A DNA stretch of 42,668 bases, from contig JAGCTY010000058.1 in NCBI GenBank assembly GCA_017963105.1, positions 1 through 42,668 on the forward strand, given 5' to 3'. The stretch comes from Lentisphaeria bacterium. GTDB taxonomy: Bacteria; Verrucomicrobiota; Lentisphaeria; Victivallales; UBA1829. A program made the position numbers and the translations under genes. This document shows, in pieces, positions 8,350 through 17,751 of this stretch (its first letter is position 1; each line of letters opens with the position of its first letter). The notes beneath the pieces were generated by a model, which did not search any database, had not been told where the DNA came from, and saw only the letters and a program-made list of their open reading frames with translations.

Positions 8350-11300
8350 TTTCCTTTCTTTGCCGGGGGCGCGGCGTTTTTGCGCGGCGTCTTCTTCTCC
8401 GGGACACCGGCCTCCGTCCGCACGGCGGACGAGACTCTGACCCGGAGTTTCGGCGTTTTCGCGGGGCGGAAGTTCTTCGGGGCGGCCTTGCGTGCGAGCT
8501 TTTTACGGGCCGGGGCCGCGACGGACGGTTCCGTCTTCACGGGGGAGTTCAGGGAGATCACCGGAACGTCGTCGTTTTCGTTCGCGGTAACGATTTTCAC
8601 ATCGAGATGAAGCTTCTCCGATGCCCTGAACGACTTTGCGGGAGCGGGTTTCTGAGGTTCGGGCAGGGAATGCTGTTCGGGCGCCTTGAGCGGGAGCTGG
8701 CCGACCGTGAACGAGGCGTTCGGGGTTTTCCCGTAATTCACGACCAGTGTCGGCATCCTGAACTCGAACTGCGGCACGGGATGCGGTTCCGGCCTCTTTT
8801 CCTCCGGCTTCTTCTCTGCGGCGGGCGCGGATTCCGGCTTCTTCTCCGCGGCGGGCGCGGATTCCGGCTTCTTCGCCTCAGGGGCGGCCGTTTTTTCATC
8901 CGGCTTTGCCTCGGGCTGAGCGGGCTTCGCTGGTTCCGCGGACTGGGCGGCCGGTTTTTCCTCCGGCTTTGCCTCGGGCTGAGCGGGCTTCGAGGGTTCC
9001 GCGGGCCGGGCGGTCGGTTTTTCCTCTCCGGGCTTCCGTCCTTCGGACTTTTCCGCCTCAGGGGCAATCGGTTTTTCCTCCGGTTTGGATTCGGACCCGG
9101 AATCCGCATCCTTCGCCGTTTTCTTCTCCTCGGGTTCGACCTTCTGGAAAAGATAGTCGTCGTACTCGTAAAATTCGTCTCTGGTTTTCTCGGCGCGCTT
9201 CGGGACGTACGGTTTGACGTTCTTCGGCATCGCGATCTTCAGCACCTCGTCGATGGTGCGGACGAAGTGGAACGTGATCCTGCTGCGGACCTCCTGCGGG
9301 ACGTCCTCCATGTCCTTCTCGTTGTCAGCCGGCAGCACGACATCGCGGATCCCGGCCCGAAGCGCGGCGATCACCTTCTCGCGGACGCCTCCGATGGGCG
9401 TGACCTTGCCGCTGAGCGTGATCTCGCCGGTCATGGAGAGGCGCGGACGGACGGGCTTGCCGGTGAGGAGCGAAACGAGGGCGGTGGTGAGCGTGACGCC
9501 CGCGGAGGGGCCGTCCTTCGGCGTGGCGCCGTCCGGCACATGGATATGGAAATCGTTTTCCTTGAAAAGCTTCTGATTGATGCCGAGCTCTTTTGCGTGT
9601 CCGCGCACATAGCTGAACGCCGCGAGCGCGCTTTCCTTCATGACGTCGCCGAGCGAACCGGTGAGCTTCAGATCGCCGCGGCCGGGCATTTTTGCGGCCT
9701 CGACCTCCAGCGTGGTGCCGCCGTAGCTGGTCCAGGCCATGCCGGTCACGATGCCGACGCGCGGGATGTTCTCGCTCTCGTCGCTGGTGAACTTGCGCGG
9801 GCCGAGCAGCTCGCGGACCAGCGCGTCGTCCACGACGACCGGTTTCTCAGGCGGCTGCCCGCCGTTCTTCTCCACGAACCTGCGGACGAGTTTGCGGCAG
9901 ACCGAGGCGATCGTGCGTTCCAGGTTGCGCACGCCGGCCTCCATGGTGTAGTGCTCGATGATCTCGAAGGCGGCGCTATGCTTGAAGCGGACGAACGAGT
10001 TGTCGAGTCCGTTTTCCACCATCTGGCGCGGGATGAGGTAGCGTTTCGCGATCTGCTCCTTTTCGAGCGCGGTGTAGCCGGGCAGGCGGATGATCTCCAT
10101 GCGGTCGAGCAGCGGACGCGGGATGGTCTCCAGCACGTTCGCGGTCGCGATGAACATGACTTTGCTGAGGTCATAGTCCACCTCGAGGTAATGGTCGTTG
10201 AACGCCTTGTTCTGCTCCGGGTCGAGCACCTCGAGCAGGGCGGACGCCGGATCGCCCTTGTAGTCGCTGCCGAGCTTGTCGAGTTCATCCAGCATGAACA
10301 CCGGGTTGACCGTCCCGGCGCGTTTCATACCCTGGATGATGCGTCCGGGGAGCGCGCCGATGTACGTGCGGCGGTGTCCGCGGATCTCGGCCTCGTCGCG
10401 GATGCCGCCGAGCGACATGCGGACGAACTTGCGGTTGAGGGAGACGGCGATGGAGCGTCCGAGCGAGGTCTTGCCGACGCCGGGCGGCCCGATGAAGCAG
10501 ATGATCGGCGACTTGCTGTTCTTCTTGAGCTGGTGGACGGCGAGGAATTCGAGGATACGCTCCTTCACGTCCTTCAGGCCGTAGTGGTCGGCGTCGAGCA
10601 CCGAGGCCGCCACTTGCACGTCGGCGCGCTCCTCGGTCGCCTGCGTCCAGGGGACGCTGAGCAGCCAGTCGATGTAGGTGTAGGAGATATTGTACTCCGG
10701 CGAGGAGGACGGCACCATATTGAGGCGTTCGAGTTCCTTCGTGACGACCTTGTACGGGGCCTCCGGGAGGTTCAGTTTTTCGATGCGTTCCGAGATCGCG
10801 ACCACGTCGGGGTTGCGGTTGTCCTCGCCGAGCTCCTCGCGGATCTGCCTGAGCTGTTCGCGCAGGAAGAACTCGCGCTGCTGCTTCGACATGGCGTCGT
10901 GGACCTGCCGCTGGATTTCGGAGCCGAGGCGCAGGACCTCGAGCTCGCGGTTGAGCAGGATCGTCAGGAAATGCAGGCGGTCCTGGAGCTTCAGCGAAGT
11001 GAGCAGGACGACCTTCTCCGCGAACGTGATGTTGAGCGTGTCGGCGATCACGTCCGCGATACGCGAATTATCCGTCATGTTGAGCACGGCGATCTTCAGC
11101 TCCTCCGGGAAATTCGGCGCGAACGAGATGACCTCCTGGAACTGCTTGGTCGCATTGCGGACCATCGCGGCCGTCTCCACGGAGGAATCCGGGGCGTCGG
11201 AAAGCCGGTGCACCTTCATGACCATGTACGGCTTGCCCGGCACAAGCGCCATGAAGCGGCAACGCGCGATGCCGCGCACGAGCACGCGCACCGTGCCGTC

Positions 11301-11717
11301 CGGGAATTTCAACGTCTTCACAATGCGCGCGAGCGCACCGACGGAGGCGATCCTGCGGTTGTTGAGCAGGAACGAATTGGTGTTCGGATCGAACGCCTTG
11401 CCCTTGATCAGGCCGCGCATGGATTCGTCGTCCGGCACCTCGGGGAACAGCGCGATCATGCGGTCGCCGGACGATGCGGCGTCCATCATCGAAATCATGC
11501 CGGGATCGTTCAGGACGAGGGGCGTGAGGGCATGCGGGAACACCACGATCCCGCCCAGGATGAGGGCGGGCGCGTCCACGATGCGCTCGACGGGGGAATC
11601 GTTCCTTGACTGATCATTTCCGTTTTCTCCTGAAACCGTAATGCTGAGCGGAGCAAAGGCCCCTTGGTCCTTCGCATCCTTGAATTCCATGTTCTGATTG
11701 TCTTTGTCGTCTTTCAT
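8346..11717 (-). CDS. lon: ATP-dependent Lon protease with a long C-terminal tail
   Basis: This 1123-residue protein is a LonA-type protease that unfolds and degrades damaged and regulatory proteins in the cytoplasm. The N-terminal LON substrate domain covers about 45-250. The AAA+ module follows, with Walker [10 protein letters not shown] (Lys416) and Walker [10 protein letters not shown]. The protease domain has catalytic Ser738 in GPSAG and Lys781 in GGVREK, 43 residues apart as in E. coli Lon. The family normally ends near residue 840. Here more than 280 residues follow, dominated by Pro, Glu, Lys and Ala with tandem repeats such as [10 protein letters not shown]. The start is ATG 11717 with AGGAAGG upstream; the open frame to 13475 lies antisense to another gene. 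It heads a five-gene operon and is translationally coupled to the LolA-like gene. Confidence 0.96.
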   Translation of the reverse strand: MKDDKDNQNMEFKDAKDQGAFAPLSITVSGENGNDQSRNDSPVERIVDAPALILGGIVVFPHALTPLVLNDPGMISMMDAASSGDRMIALFPEVPDDESMRGLIKGKAFDPNTNSFLLNNRRIASVGALARIVKTLKFPDGTVRVLVRGIARCRFMALVPGKPYMVMKVHRLSDAPDSSVETAAMVRNATKQFQEVISFAPNFPEELKIAVLNMTDNSRIADVIADTLNITFAEKVVLLTSLKLQDRLHFLTILLNRELEVLRLGSEIQRQVHDAMSKQQREFFLREQLRQIREELGEDNRNPDVVAISERIEKLNLPEAPYKVVTKELERLNMVPSSSPEYNISYTYIDWLLSVPWTQATEERADVQVAASVLDADHYGLKDVKERILEFLAVHQLKKNSKSPIICFIGPPGVGKTSLGRSIAVSLNRKFVRMSLGGIRDEAEIRGHRRTYIGALPGRIIQGMKRAGTVNPVFMLDELDKLGSDYKGDPASALLEVLDPEQNKAFNDHYLEVDYDLSKVMFIATANVLETIPRPLLDRMEIIRLPGYTALEKEQIAKRYLIPRQMVENGLDNSFVRFKHSAAFEIIEHYTMEAGVRNLERTIASVCRKLVRRFVEKNGGQPPEKPVVVDDALVRELLGPRKFTSDESENIPRVGIVTGMAWTSYGGTTLEVEAAKMPGRGDLKLTGSLGDVMKESALAAFSYVRGHAKELGINQKLFKENDFHIHVPDGATPKDGPSAGVTLTTALVSLLTGKPVRPRLSMTGEITLSGKVTPIGGVREKVIAALRAGIRDVVLPADNEKDMEDVPQEVRSRITFHFVRTIDEVLKIAMPKNVKPYVPKRAEKTRDEFYEYDDYLFQKVEPEEKKTAKDADSGSESKPEEKPIAPEAEKSEGRKPGEEKPTARPAEPSKPAQPEAKPEEKPAAQSAEPAKPAQPEAKPDEKTAAPEAKKPESAPAAEKKPESAPAAEKKPEEKRPEPHPVPQFEFRMPTLVVNYGKTPNASFTVGQLPLKAPEQHSLPEPQKPAPAKSFRASEKLHLDVKIVTANENDDVPVISLNSPVKTEPSVAAPARKKLARKAAPKNFRPAKTPKLRVRVSSAVRTEAGVPEKKTPRKNAAPPAKKGK

Positions 11718-11758
11718 TGGGTCCCTTCCTGGCGGGCTTTGATGCCCCGCCGATACAT

Positions 11759-11787
11759 AATGTAACGCGTCAACGCGCGTTTCGCAA
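11759..11787 (-). promoter_or_regulatory. Probable promoter of the lon operon
   Basis: On the minus strand TTGCGA (plus positions 11782-11787) is followed after 17 bases by TACATT (11759-11764). The -10 region lies in an 11-base inverted repeat, TACATAATGTA (11754-11764), that could bind a regulator. No heat-shock CIRCE element was seen. Confidence 0.45.
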
Positions 11788-11960
11788 GTGGAAAAAGCTT
11801 TTTTGTGCCCGCTTTCGCATATTTTTCGGGAAAGACGCTGACATGCGGTGCGGTCCGGCGGAAAAAACGCGCACAGCCGCCGCGGATACCTTGAAAAAAC
11901 GGATTCCGCATGTACAGTATTAGATTGCCATTTTTCAGTGATTCCGGAGAGTATTTCGCC

Positions 11961-13937
11961 ATGCCGAACGAGGAGACAACCACACGCAGCGCCATGACCG
12001 CCGCCGCGTTTTTTTTCCTGGCCGTCCTGATGGTCTGCCCGGGGATGCTCCTCTGCGTGCCCTCCTGGTCGTTCCGGTTCTTCGAAACGGGGACGATCGT
12101 GCTCGCCGCGGCAGGCGCTGCCCTGCTCTTTCCGCAGCGGGTCATGGCGGCTTACGACCATCTTCCGCGCGGTCTGCTCATCGCCGCGGGCGTCCTGCTC
12201 GGCATTGGGGTATGGCACGGGGTCCGTCACGCGGGCCAGTACAACGCGGCGGAAATGGGCGAGCTTTTCCTCTCGGTCGCCGTGCCGTTCTGCGTGTGCG
12301 TATTCGCCCGCGAGCTCAAACGGCTTCTTCCGTGGTATCTGACGCTCCTCTGGCTGATCGACGTCGTGCTCGGGTTCGTCCAGTATTACGGGTTGCACTG
12401 GTTCCTTTTCGGACTGCCGGGGAACATCAACTGGAACGCCGCGCTCCTCGCCGTCACCGCACCGTTCGCGATCCTGACGGCATGGAAATGGTGTCCATCC
12501 GAGGATAATTGGAATGCGAACGCCCTCTGGCGCAACGGGTCTCTCCTCCTCGTCGCAGGCTTGACGGTCTGGCAGATCGCGCTGACGGACTCGCGCGGCA
12601 CGATCCTGGGCATCGCGACCGCCGGAGCGCTGTGGGTGTTTCTGAAGCTGGGACACCGGGGACGCCGCCTGACGCTCTTCGCCGTGCTGACGGCAGCCAT
12701 CGTCGGATCGCTGTGGTTCGCATTCTTCATTCCGCATGATCGCATCCTCAACGAGCTCGCGCGCGACGAACGCGTCTTCTTGGCCAACACGACCATGAGC
12801 ATGATCGCGGAGCAGCCGGAAATCGGGTTCGGCGCACCTTCGTTCGAGCAGGAATATCTTGCCTTCCGCCGCCCGGAGTTCTTTTCCATGCGCCACTCCG
12901 CCGTACGCATCGACCATCCGCACAACCATCTGCTGTACATTGCGGCGGGATCCGGCATCCTCGGGCTGCTCTGCTGGCTTTATCTTGTGCTGGAGCCCAT
13001 GTATTTCGCTGCGAAACGCATCGCCGGCGAAACCTATGTCTGCACGGGTGAAAACATCGAGTTGAAGTTGGAGTTCTGGGAATTTCAGAACTGCGGAATG
13101 GACGACGAAACGAGGCTTTCGCTGCTGTGCCTCGCCGGACTGCTCGTCCACGCGCAGTTCGACCTTGTGCTCTTCCGCTGGCCGACCAACCTCATCGCGA
13201 TGATCTTCCTTGGATTGCTCATCCACGAACGTGAAGGCGCTCCCGCCCCCTTCTGGCGGCCGCCCGCGTTCCTGAGGCGCTTCCGCTGGGAATTCCTGAA
13301 GCAGCTTGAACGGAGCCGTTCCCCCGAACACCGCCGCACGGGACGCCTGATCCGCCCCGCCCTCTTTTCGCTCGGAGTCGTCCTGCTCGGCACGGCTCTT
13401 TTCTTCGCATTCGCGAACCTGGCGGCGGAATCGCTCGCCTGGCATGCGGACAACGTCGCGCTGGAAGGCAGGCACGACGACGCGTCCCGGCTCTACTTCA
13501 TGGCGGCATCCATGCCCGGCTCAAGCTTGCCGCTCATGTCCCGCGCGCTCAACCACGCCTCGATTCACGATACGGTGCACGCCCCTCGCTATTACGCCAT
13601 GTTCGCCGCCAGCAGCACGCCCGACTTCGGCTACGTCAACGACTATCTCGCGCGGGCCTGCGTGCTCGGCGGGCATCCGGCTGACGCCATTCCCTTCCTC
13701 AAACGCGCCATGGCCCTCCGCCCGCGGTCCGTCCTGCCGCTCCTTATGCTCATGGACGTCTACGAACGCCTCGGCAGCCGTGGCGCGGTCGACGCCGTGC
13801 GGGAACGCCTCGCCCGGCTCATGGAGTACCGGCGTCTTGAGCCGGAAGACCTCGACACCATTTACAACGATCAGGAACTGGATCTGCATACGTGGTTCAG
13901 GCGCGACCCGGTTCTTATGAAGGAGAACAACCTATGA
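11961..13937 (+). CDS. O-antigen ligase-like polytopic membrane protein with C-terminal TPR-like region
   Basis: This 658-residue inner-membrane protein has about ten hydrophobic segments in the first 400 residues and a further helix near 475. The family signature region DHPHNHLLYIAAGSG lies in a periplasmic loop, as in the Wzy/WaaL ligase superfamily, which moves glycan chains to lipid A core or proteins. After the last helix, helical repeats (LAWHADNVALEGRHDDASRL, ADAIPFLKRAMALRPRSVLP) resemble TPRs. The start ATG 11961 has GGAGAG nine bases upstream; the earlier ATG 11910 has no ribosome site. A possible promoter is TTGAAA (11891-11896), 16 bases, TACAGT (11913-11918). Its stop overlaps the murD start (ATGA). 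Which acceptor it uses cannot be told. Confidence 0.8.
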   Translation: MPNEETTTRSAMTAAAFFFLAVLMVCPGMLLCVPSWSFRFFETGTIVLAAAGAALLFPQRVMAAYDHLPRGLLIAAGVLLGIGVWHGVRHAGQYNAAEMGELFLSVAVPFCVCVFARELKRLLPWYLTLLWLIDVVLGFVQYYGLHWFLFGLPGNINWNAALLAVTAPFAILTAWKWCPSEDNWNANALWRNGSLLLVAGLTVWQIALTDSRGTILGIATAGALWVFLKLGHRGRRLTLFAVLTAAIVGSLWFAFFIPHDRILNELARDERVFLANTTMSMIAEQPEIGFGAPSFEQEYLAFRRPEFFSMRHSAVRIDHPHNHLLYIAAGSGILGLLCWLYLVLEPMYFAAKRIAGETYVCTGENIELKLEFWEFQNCGMDDETRLSLLCLAGLLVHAQFDLVLFRWPTNLIAMIFLGLLIHEREGAPAPFWRPPAFLRRFRWEFLKQLERSRSPEHRRTGRLIRPALFSLGVVLLGTALFFAFANLAAESLAWHADNVALEGRHDDASRLYFMAASMPGSSLPLMSRALNHASIHDTVHAPRYYAMFAASSTPDFGYVNDYLARACVLGGHPADAIPFLKRAMALRPRSVLPLLMLMDVYERLGSRGAVDAVRERLARLMEYRRLEPEDLDTIYNDQELDLHTWFRRDPVLMKENNL

Positions 13938-15325
13938 CCAGTGAATTCGGCGGAATGACCCTCGTCGCCGGGTGCGGCGTCAGCGGTCGAGCCGCCGCCA
14001 GGCTCGCCGCCCGCCTCGGCATCCCGTTCGCCCTGCTCGACGAGCAGGACAACGACTCCCTGCGGGCGTTCGCCGCCTCCCTCCCCCAACCGCCCGGGGC
14101 CGTCTACTTCGGATTCCGCGCGCAGGACGCCCTGCCCCGCTTCGACCGTATCGTCCTGAGCCCGGGATTCCGCGCCGGGAACCCCGTCCGCGCGAAACTC
14201 GCGGAAAGCTCCGGCCGCCTCGTCGGCGAACTGGAATTCGCGCTCGGATCCTGCGGGAAACCGTTCGTCGGCATCACCGGGACCAACGGGAAAACGACTA
14301 CGACCGAACTGACCGCCGAGCTGTTCCGCGCAGCCGGAGTCCGGGCGTGCGCCTGTGGCAACAACGGCTACGCCATGAGCGACGCCGCAATCGACTGCCT
14401 CGACGGCAAGCTCGACCTCCCCGTCGTCGAGATCAGCTCGTTCCAGCTTGAGACCATGCCCGTGCCGCATCCGGCGGCCGCCGCGGTCCTGAACCTGGCG
14501 TCGGACCACATCGACCGGCACGGCAGCATGGAGGCGTACGCCGCCGCGAAGTTCAAACTGCTCGGCGACCCCGCCGCCGTCTGCGTGGTGAACTCGCTTA
14601 TCCTCGACCGATTCAAGCCCGCGGCCGAACAAAAGTTCTACACGTTTTCGGCAAACCTGCCCGCCGACTTCACAGTGCGGGATGGCGTTCTGGTTTTTCG
14701 CGGGAAGGGCATTATCCCCGTTGATAAACTCGTTCTGCAAGGCATCCACAATTTGGAGAACGCGCTCGCGGCGCTCGCGCTCCTGACCTCAGTGCAGGGC
14801 GAGGACGCCGTGTTCGATCCCGCCGTCATCGATTCCCTCGCGAAATTCGAGTCCGGCCCGCACAGGCTGGAGCGGTTCCTGACCGCGGGCGGCGTGCAGT
14901 ACATCAACGATTCGAAGGCGACGAATCCGCACGCGGTGAACGCCGCGCTGGCGGCCGTCGGAGGGGACCGCAACGTGGTCATCCTGCTCGGCGGACTGGA
15001 CAAGGACATGGATTTCGAGGAGCTTGCGCCGAGCCTGAAGCATCTCAAACACGCCATCGTCTTCGGTTCGTGCGGACAGAAGATCGCCGCATACCTCGAA
15101 AAAAATGCCGTGCCGTTCTCCCTGTGCACGACGTTCCCGGAAGCCGTCGAAAAGGCGGTCGCCGCCGCGTCGTCCGGCGACGTGGTGCTGCTGTCGCCCG
15201 CAACCGCCAGCATGGACATGTTCCGCGACTACCGGGACCGCGGCGACCAGTTCAAGGCTTTCTGCCGGAAATTTGCGGCGCAGGGGGATACCGGCATGGA
15301 ACAAACCGCGAAACCGCGTGTCTAA
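13934..15325 (+). CDS. murD: UDP-N-acetylmuramoylalanine--D-glutamate ligase
   Basis: This 463-residue cytoplasmic enzyme adds D-glutamate to UDP-MurNAc-L-alanine in peptidoglycan precursor synthesis. The N-terminal Rossmann-like domain begins VAGCGVSGRAAARLAARLG. The ATP-binding loop is GITGTNGKTTTTEL (Lys120). Further Mur-ligase motifs are ISSFQLETM, NLASDHIDRHGSMEAYAAAK and the C-terminal NDSKATNPHAVNAAL. Length fits the family. The start is ATG 13934, overlapping the stop of the membrane protein gene by four bases, with AGGAGAA upstream. It lies outside the usual mra/mur cluster; no other mur gene is seen nearby. The 157 bases after it hold no gene. Confidence 0.96.
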   Translation: MTSEFGGMTLVAGCGVSGRAAARLAARLGIPFALLDEQDNDSLRAFAASLPQPPGAVYFGFRAQDALPRFDRIVLSPGFRAGNPVRAKLAESSGRLVGELEFALGSCGKPFVGITGTNGKTTTTELTAELFRAAGVRACACGNNGYAMSDAAIDCLDGKLDLPVVEISSFQLETMPVPHPAAAAVLNLASDHIDRHGSMEAYAAAKFKLLGDPAAVCVVNSLILDRFKPAAEQKFYTFSANLPADFTVRDGVLVFRGKGIIPVDKLVLQGIHNLENALAALALLTSVQGEDAVFDPAVIDSLAKFESGPHRLERFLTAGGVQYINDSKATNPHAVNAALAAVGGDRNVVILLGGLDKDMDFEELAPSLKHLKHAIVFGSCGQKIAAYLEKNAVPFSLCTTFPEAVEKAVAAASSGDVVLLSPATASMDMFRDYRDRGDQFKAFCRKFAAQGDTGMEQTAKPRV

Positions 15326-15482
15326 AGGGGTTGACGCCGGACGTCTTTGCGGCCGCCGGCCGGGTCCGGTCCCCAGTCCGGGACGGATGAAAGCCGGCCG
15401 CACGAAGGATTGTCCGGGCGTCGAATCATCTGAAAACAACAATGGAACGGCGGCGGGAACCGCCTGAAGGAAGCACTGCGTC

Positions 15483-17747
15483 ATGTCATTTCTCAGCGGC
15501 AGCATATTGTGGAATTTACTTTGGATCATACCATTGATCCTCGTTCTGGCCATCGCGGGCGGCGTCCGCCGGAACAAACTCCTGCGCAAGATGTTCGGCA
15601 CGGACGAACGCGCCGCCCGGTTCTCCAACGCCTCGCCCGGCAAACGCGTCTTCCGCGTCATCCTGCTCACGCTCGTCGTGCTGCTCCTGGCCGTCGCCGC
15701 CGCCCGTCCGTCCTGGGGCAAACAGCTCATGCACGACACCAGCACCGGACGCGACCTGCTCATCTTGTTCGACGTCTCGAAAAGCATGCTCTCGGACGAC
15801 GTGAAGCCGAGCCGCATGGACCATGCGAAATGGCTCGTGCGCGAAATCGTGAAGAAGAATCCGGGCGACAGGTTCGGCCTGATCGCGTTCGCGGGCGAGT
15901 CCTTCCTGGTCTGCCCGCTGACCGTGGACCGGGCGAGCTTCATCCAGCTCGTGGACGACCTCGACGTCGACACGATCCCGGTCGGCGGCACCAACGTCCA
16001 GCTCGCGCTTGAGGAAGCCGTCAAGGCGTTCGAAGGCGCGCAGGGCACACACAAGGCCGTCGTCCTCGTGACCGACGGCGATGAGCTTACCGGACGCGGC
16101 GCATCCGTCGTCGGCGACCTCGCCAAGGCGGAAATCCCGGTCTTCGCGGTCGGCGTCGGCGATCCGTCGAACCCGGCGGTCATCCGCGTGAAGGACGAGG
16201 ACGGCAAGTTCCGAATCCTCACGGACCGCGACGGCAATCCGGTCAAAAGCCCGCTCAACGAACCGCAGCTGACCGAACTCGCCCGCCGCACCGGCGGCAT
16301 CTACGTCCGCTCCACCGCCGCGTATAGCGGCATCGACGAGCTCGAAACACGTATCAGAATGCTCGACCGCAAGGAAAGCGAAAACGCCGTTTCCTCGTTC
16401 CGCCCCATCGAACGCCCCGCCTACCCGCTCACCGCCGCGATCATCCTGCTCGCGCTCTTCTTCTGCGTTTCCGAAACGCGCCCGCGCTCTGTTCAGATGA
16501 TCTTCGCCCTCGCCGCGCTTCTGCTTTTTGCCGCGCCGATCGAAACCCGCGCGCAGACCGCGGCGGCTCCCGCCCGAATTCCGCAGACGCAGGCCGCCGA
16601 GCCCGCGGACGGCGAAACAGCCGAAGAGGAGCCCGCGGCGGAGCCCGTCAGATCGGCCTCCGAGCTTTTCAACAGCGGCCTGGATCAGCAGCAGATCGAG
16701 CACGACGATGAAAAGGCCCGTACGTTCTATGAACGTGCCATCGCCGCGTCCGAAAAGGAACCGCTCGTGCGCGCTTCGTCGTACCAGAACATCGGCGTGA
16801 TCTCACATATCGAGGCGCGTTCCAGCTTGGAGGGTGCGATCGGGAAGCTTCAGGCGCAGGACCTCAATTCCGCCGAAAAAGCCGTAGAAGAGGCCATGAC
16901 CAGGCTGAACCGGGCAGAGGAGCTTTACCGCGAAAGCATGCGTTCCTCCGCGGGCGACGCGTCCGTCGTCCGCAACCAGCAGATCCTTCTCGCCGACCGC
17001 AAACAGGCCGAGGAGATGAAGAAACAGATCGAAGACCTGAAGAAACTCATGGAGCAGGCGCGCCAGCAGACGCAGGACGCGCACGACCAGCAGCAGCAGG
17101 AAAATCAGCAGGACCAGCAGCAGGACCAGCAGCAGGATCAGCAGCAGGATCAGCAGCAGTCCGATGGACAGCAGGATCAGCAGAACCAGCAGCTGGACCA
17201 GCAGCAGGATCAACAGCAGGACCAGCAGCAGTCCGATGGACAGCAGGATCAGCAGCAGTCCGCGCAGGATATGACCAGGCAGGCCGAAGAAACCGTCTCC
17301 GAGCTGGAACAGAAGGCGTCCGAAATGAATCAGGAACGTCAGCGGCAGGCCGCGCAGCAGGCGCGCGAAGAGCTTCAGAAAGCCCGCGAGGAACAGGATC
17401 AGGGCAACGGCGAAAAAGCCGAGGAGCACCTGAAGAACGCGCTCGACACTCTGAACCGGAATCAGCAGGACCAGCAGAACGACCAGGGCGACCGGGATCA
17501 GCAGGACCAGCAGAACGAACAGGGCGGCGAGGACCAGGAACAGGGCGAACCGGAAGAACGGCAACAGCAGCAGGGCGAACAGGGCCAGTCGAGCGAACAG
17601 GAACCTCAGGGCGACCTGGGCGACATGGAGAAACAACAGGCGGAAGCCATTCTCGATATGATGTCGAAAGACGAGCTTGACTACAAGGACGCCAACCAGA
17701 CGCGGCGTCCGGCCCGCATGAACAACCGTGTGGAAAAGGACTGGTAA
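15483..17747 (+). CDS. BatB-type VWA membrane protein fused to a TPR and Gln/Asp-repeat region
   Basis: This 754-residue protein starts with two membrane helices (about 7-27 and 57-75). A von Willebrand A domain follows with an intact metal-binding site: DVSKS at 97-101, GGTN, and VTDGDE. Two more helices lie near 320-350. Then come a proline/glutamate-rich linker, a TPR-like region (about 395-460, ASELFNSGLDQQQIEHDDEK) and a long polar stretch. Residues about 534-597 are a tandem Gln-Gln-Asp-Gln repeat, and a second Gln-rich block lies near 660-715. BatB and BatC of the Bat (aerotolerance) cluster are usually separate; here both are in one chain. The ribosome site GAAGGA precedes ATG 15483. 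It is followed directly by the BatD-BatE gene, so the products probably form one envelope complex. The real function of Bat proteins is unsettled. Confidence 0.85.
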   Translation: MSFLSGSILWNLLWIIPLILVLAIAGGVRRNKLLRKMFGTDERAARFSNASPGKRVFRVILLTLVVLLLAVAAARPSWGKQLMHDTSTGRDLLILFDVSKSMLSDDVKPSRMDHAKWLVREIVKKNPGDRFGLIAFAGESFLVCPLTVDRASFIQLVDDLDVDTIPVGGTNVQLALEEAVKAFEGAQGTHKAVVLVTDGDELTGRGASVVGDLAKAEIPVFAVGVGDPSNPAVIRVKDEDGKFRILTDRDGNPVKSPLNEPQLTELARRTGGIYVRSTAAYSGIDELETRIRMLDRKESENAVSSFRPIERPAYPLTAAIILLALFFCVSETRPRSVQMIFALAALLLFAAPIETRAQTAAAPARIPQTQAAEPADGETAEEEPAAEPVRSASELFNSGLDQQQIEHDDEKARTFYERAIAASEKEPLVRASSYQNIGVISHIEARSSLEGAIGKLQAQDLNSAEKAVEEAMTRLNRAEELYRESMRSSAGDASVVRNQQILLADRKQAEEMKKQIEDLKKLMEQARQQTQDAHDQQQQENQQDQQQDQQQDQQQDQQQSDGQQDQQNQQLDQQQDQQQDQQQSDGQQDQQQSAQDMTRQAEETVSELEQKASEMNQERQRQAAQQAREELQKAREEQDQGNGEKAEEHLKNALDTLNRNQQDQQNDQGDRDQQDQQNEQGGEDQEQGEPEERQQQQGEQGQSSEQEPQGDLGDMEKQQAEAILDMMSKDELDYKDANQTRRPARMNNRVEKDW
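17083..17275 (+). repeat. 12-base tandem repeat (CAG CAG GAY CAG) inside the VWA gene
   Basis: Short CAG-rich units coding for QQDQ follow one another, with two longer copies that include SDGQQDQQ. The frame is kept throughout. Such a tract is prone to copy-number change by slippage, so its length may differ between strains. Confidence 0.85.
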
Positions 17748-17751
17748 CACC

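Noticed and set aside
8607-11609. 1000-codon open frame antisense to lon
   Set aside because: It mirrors the GC-rich codon pattern of lon, has no ribosome site and reads as Arg/Asp/Gly/Leu-rich protein. Lon motifs on the other strand are complete.
11718-13475. Upstream extension of the lon frame
   Set aside because: It lies antisense to the O-antigen-ligase-like gene; Lon has a good ribosome site and natural start at 11717.
17083-17275. Possible CRISPR array from regular short repeats
   Set aside because: The repeats are 12-base coding units without unique spacers, in frame in the VWA gene.
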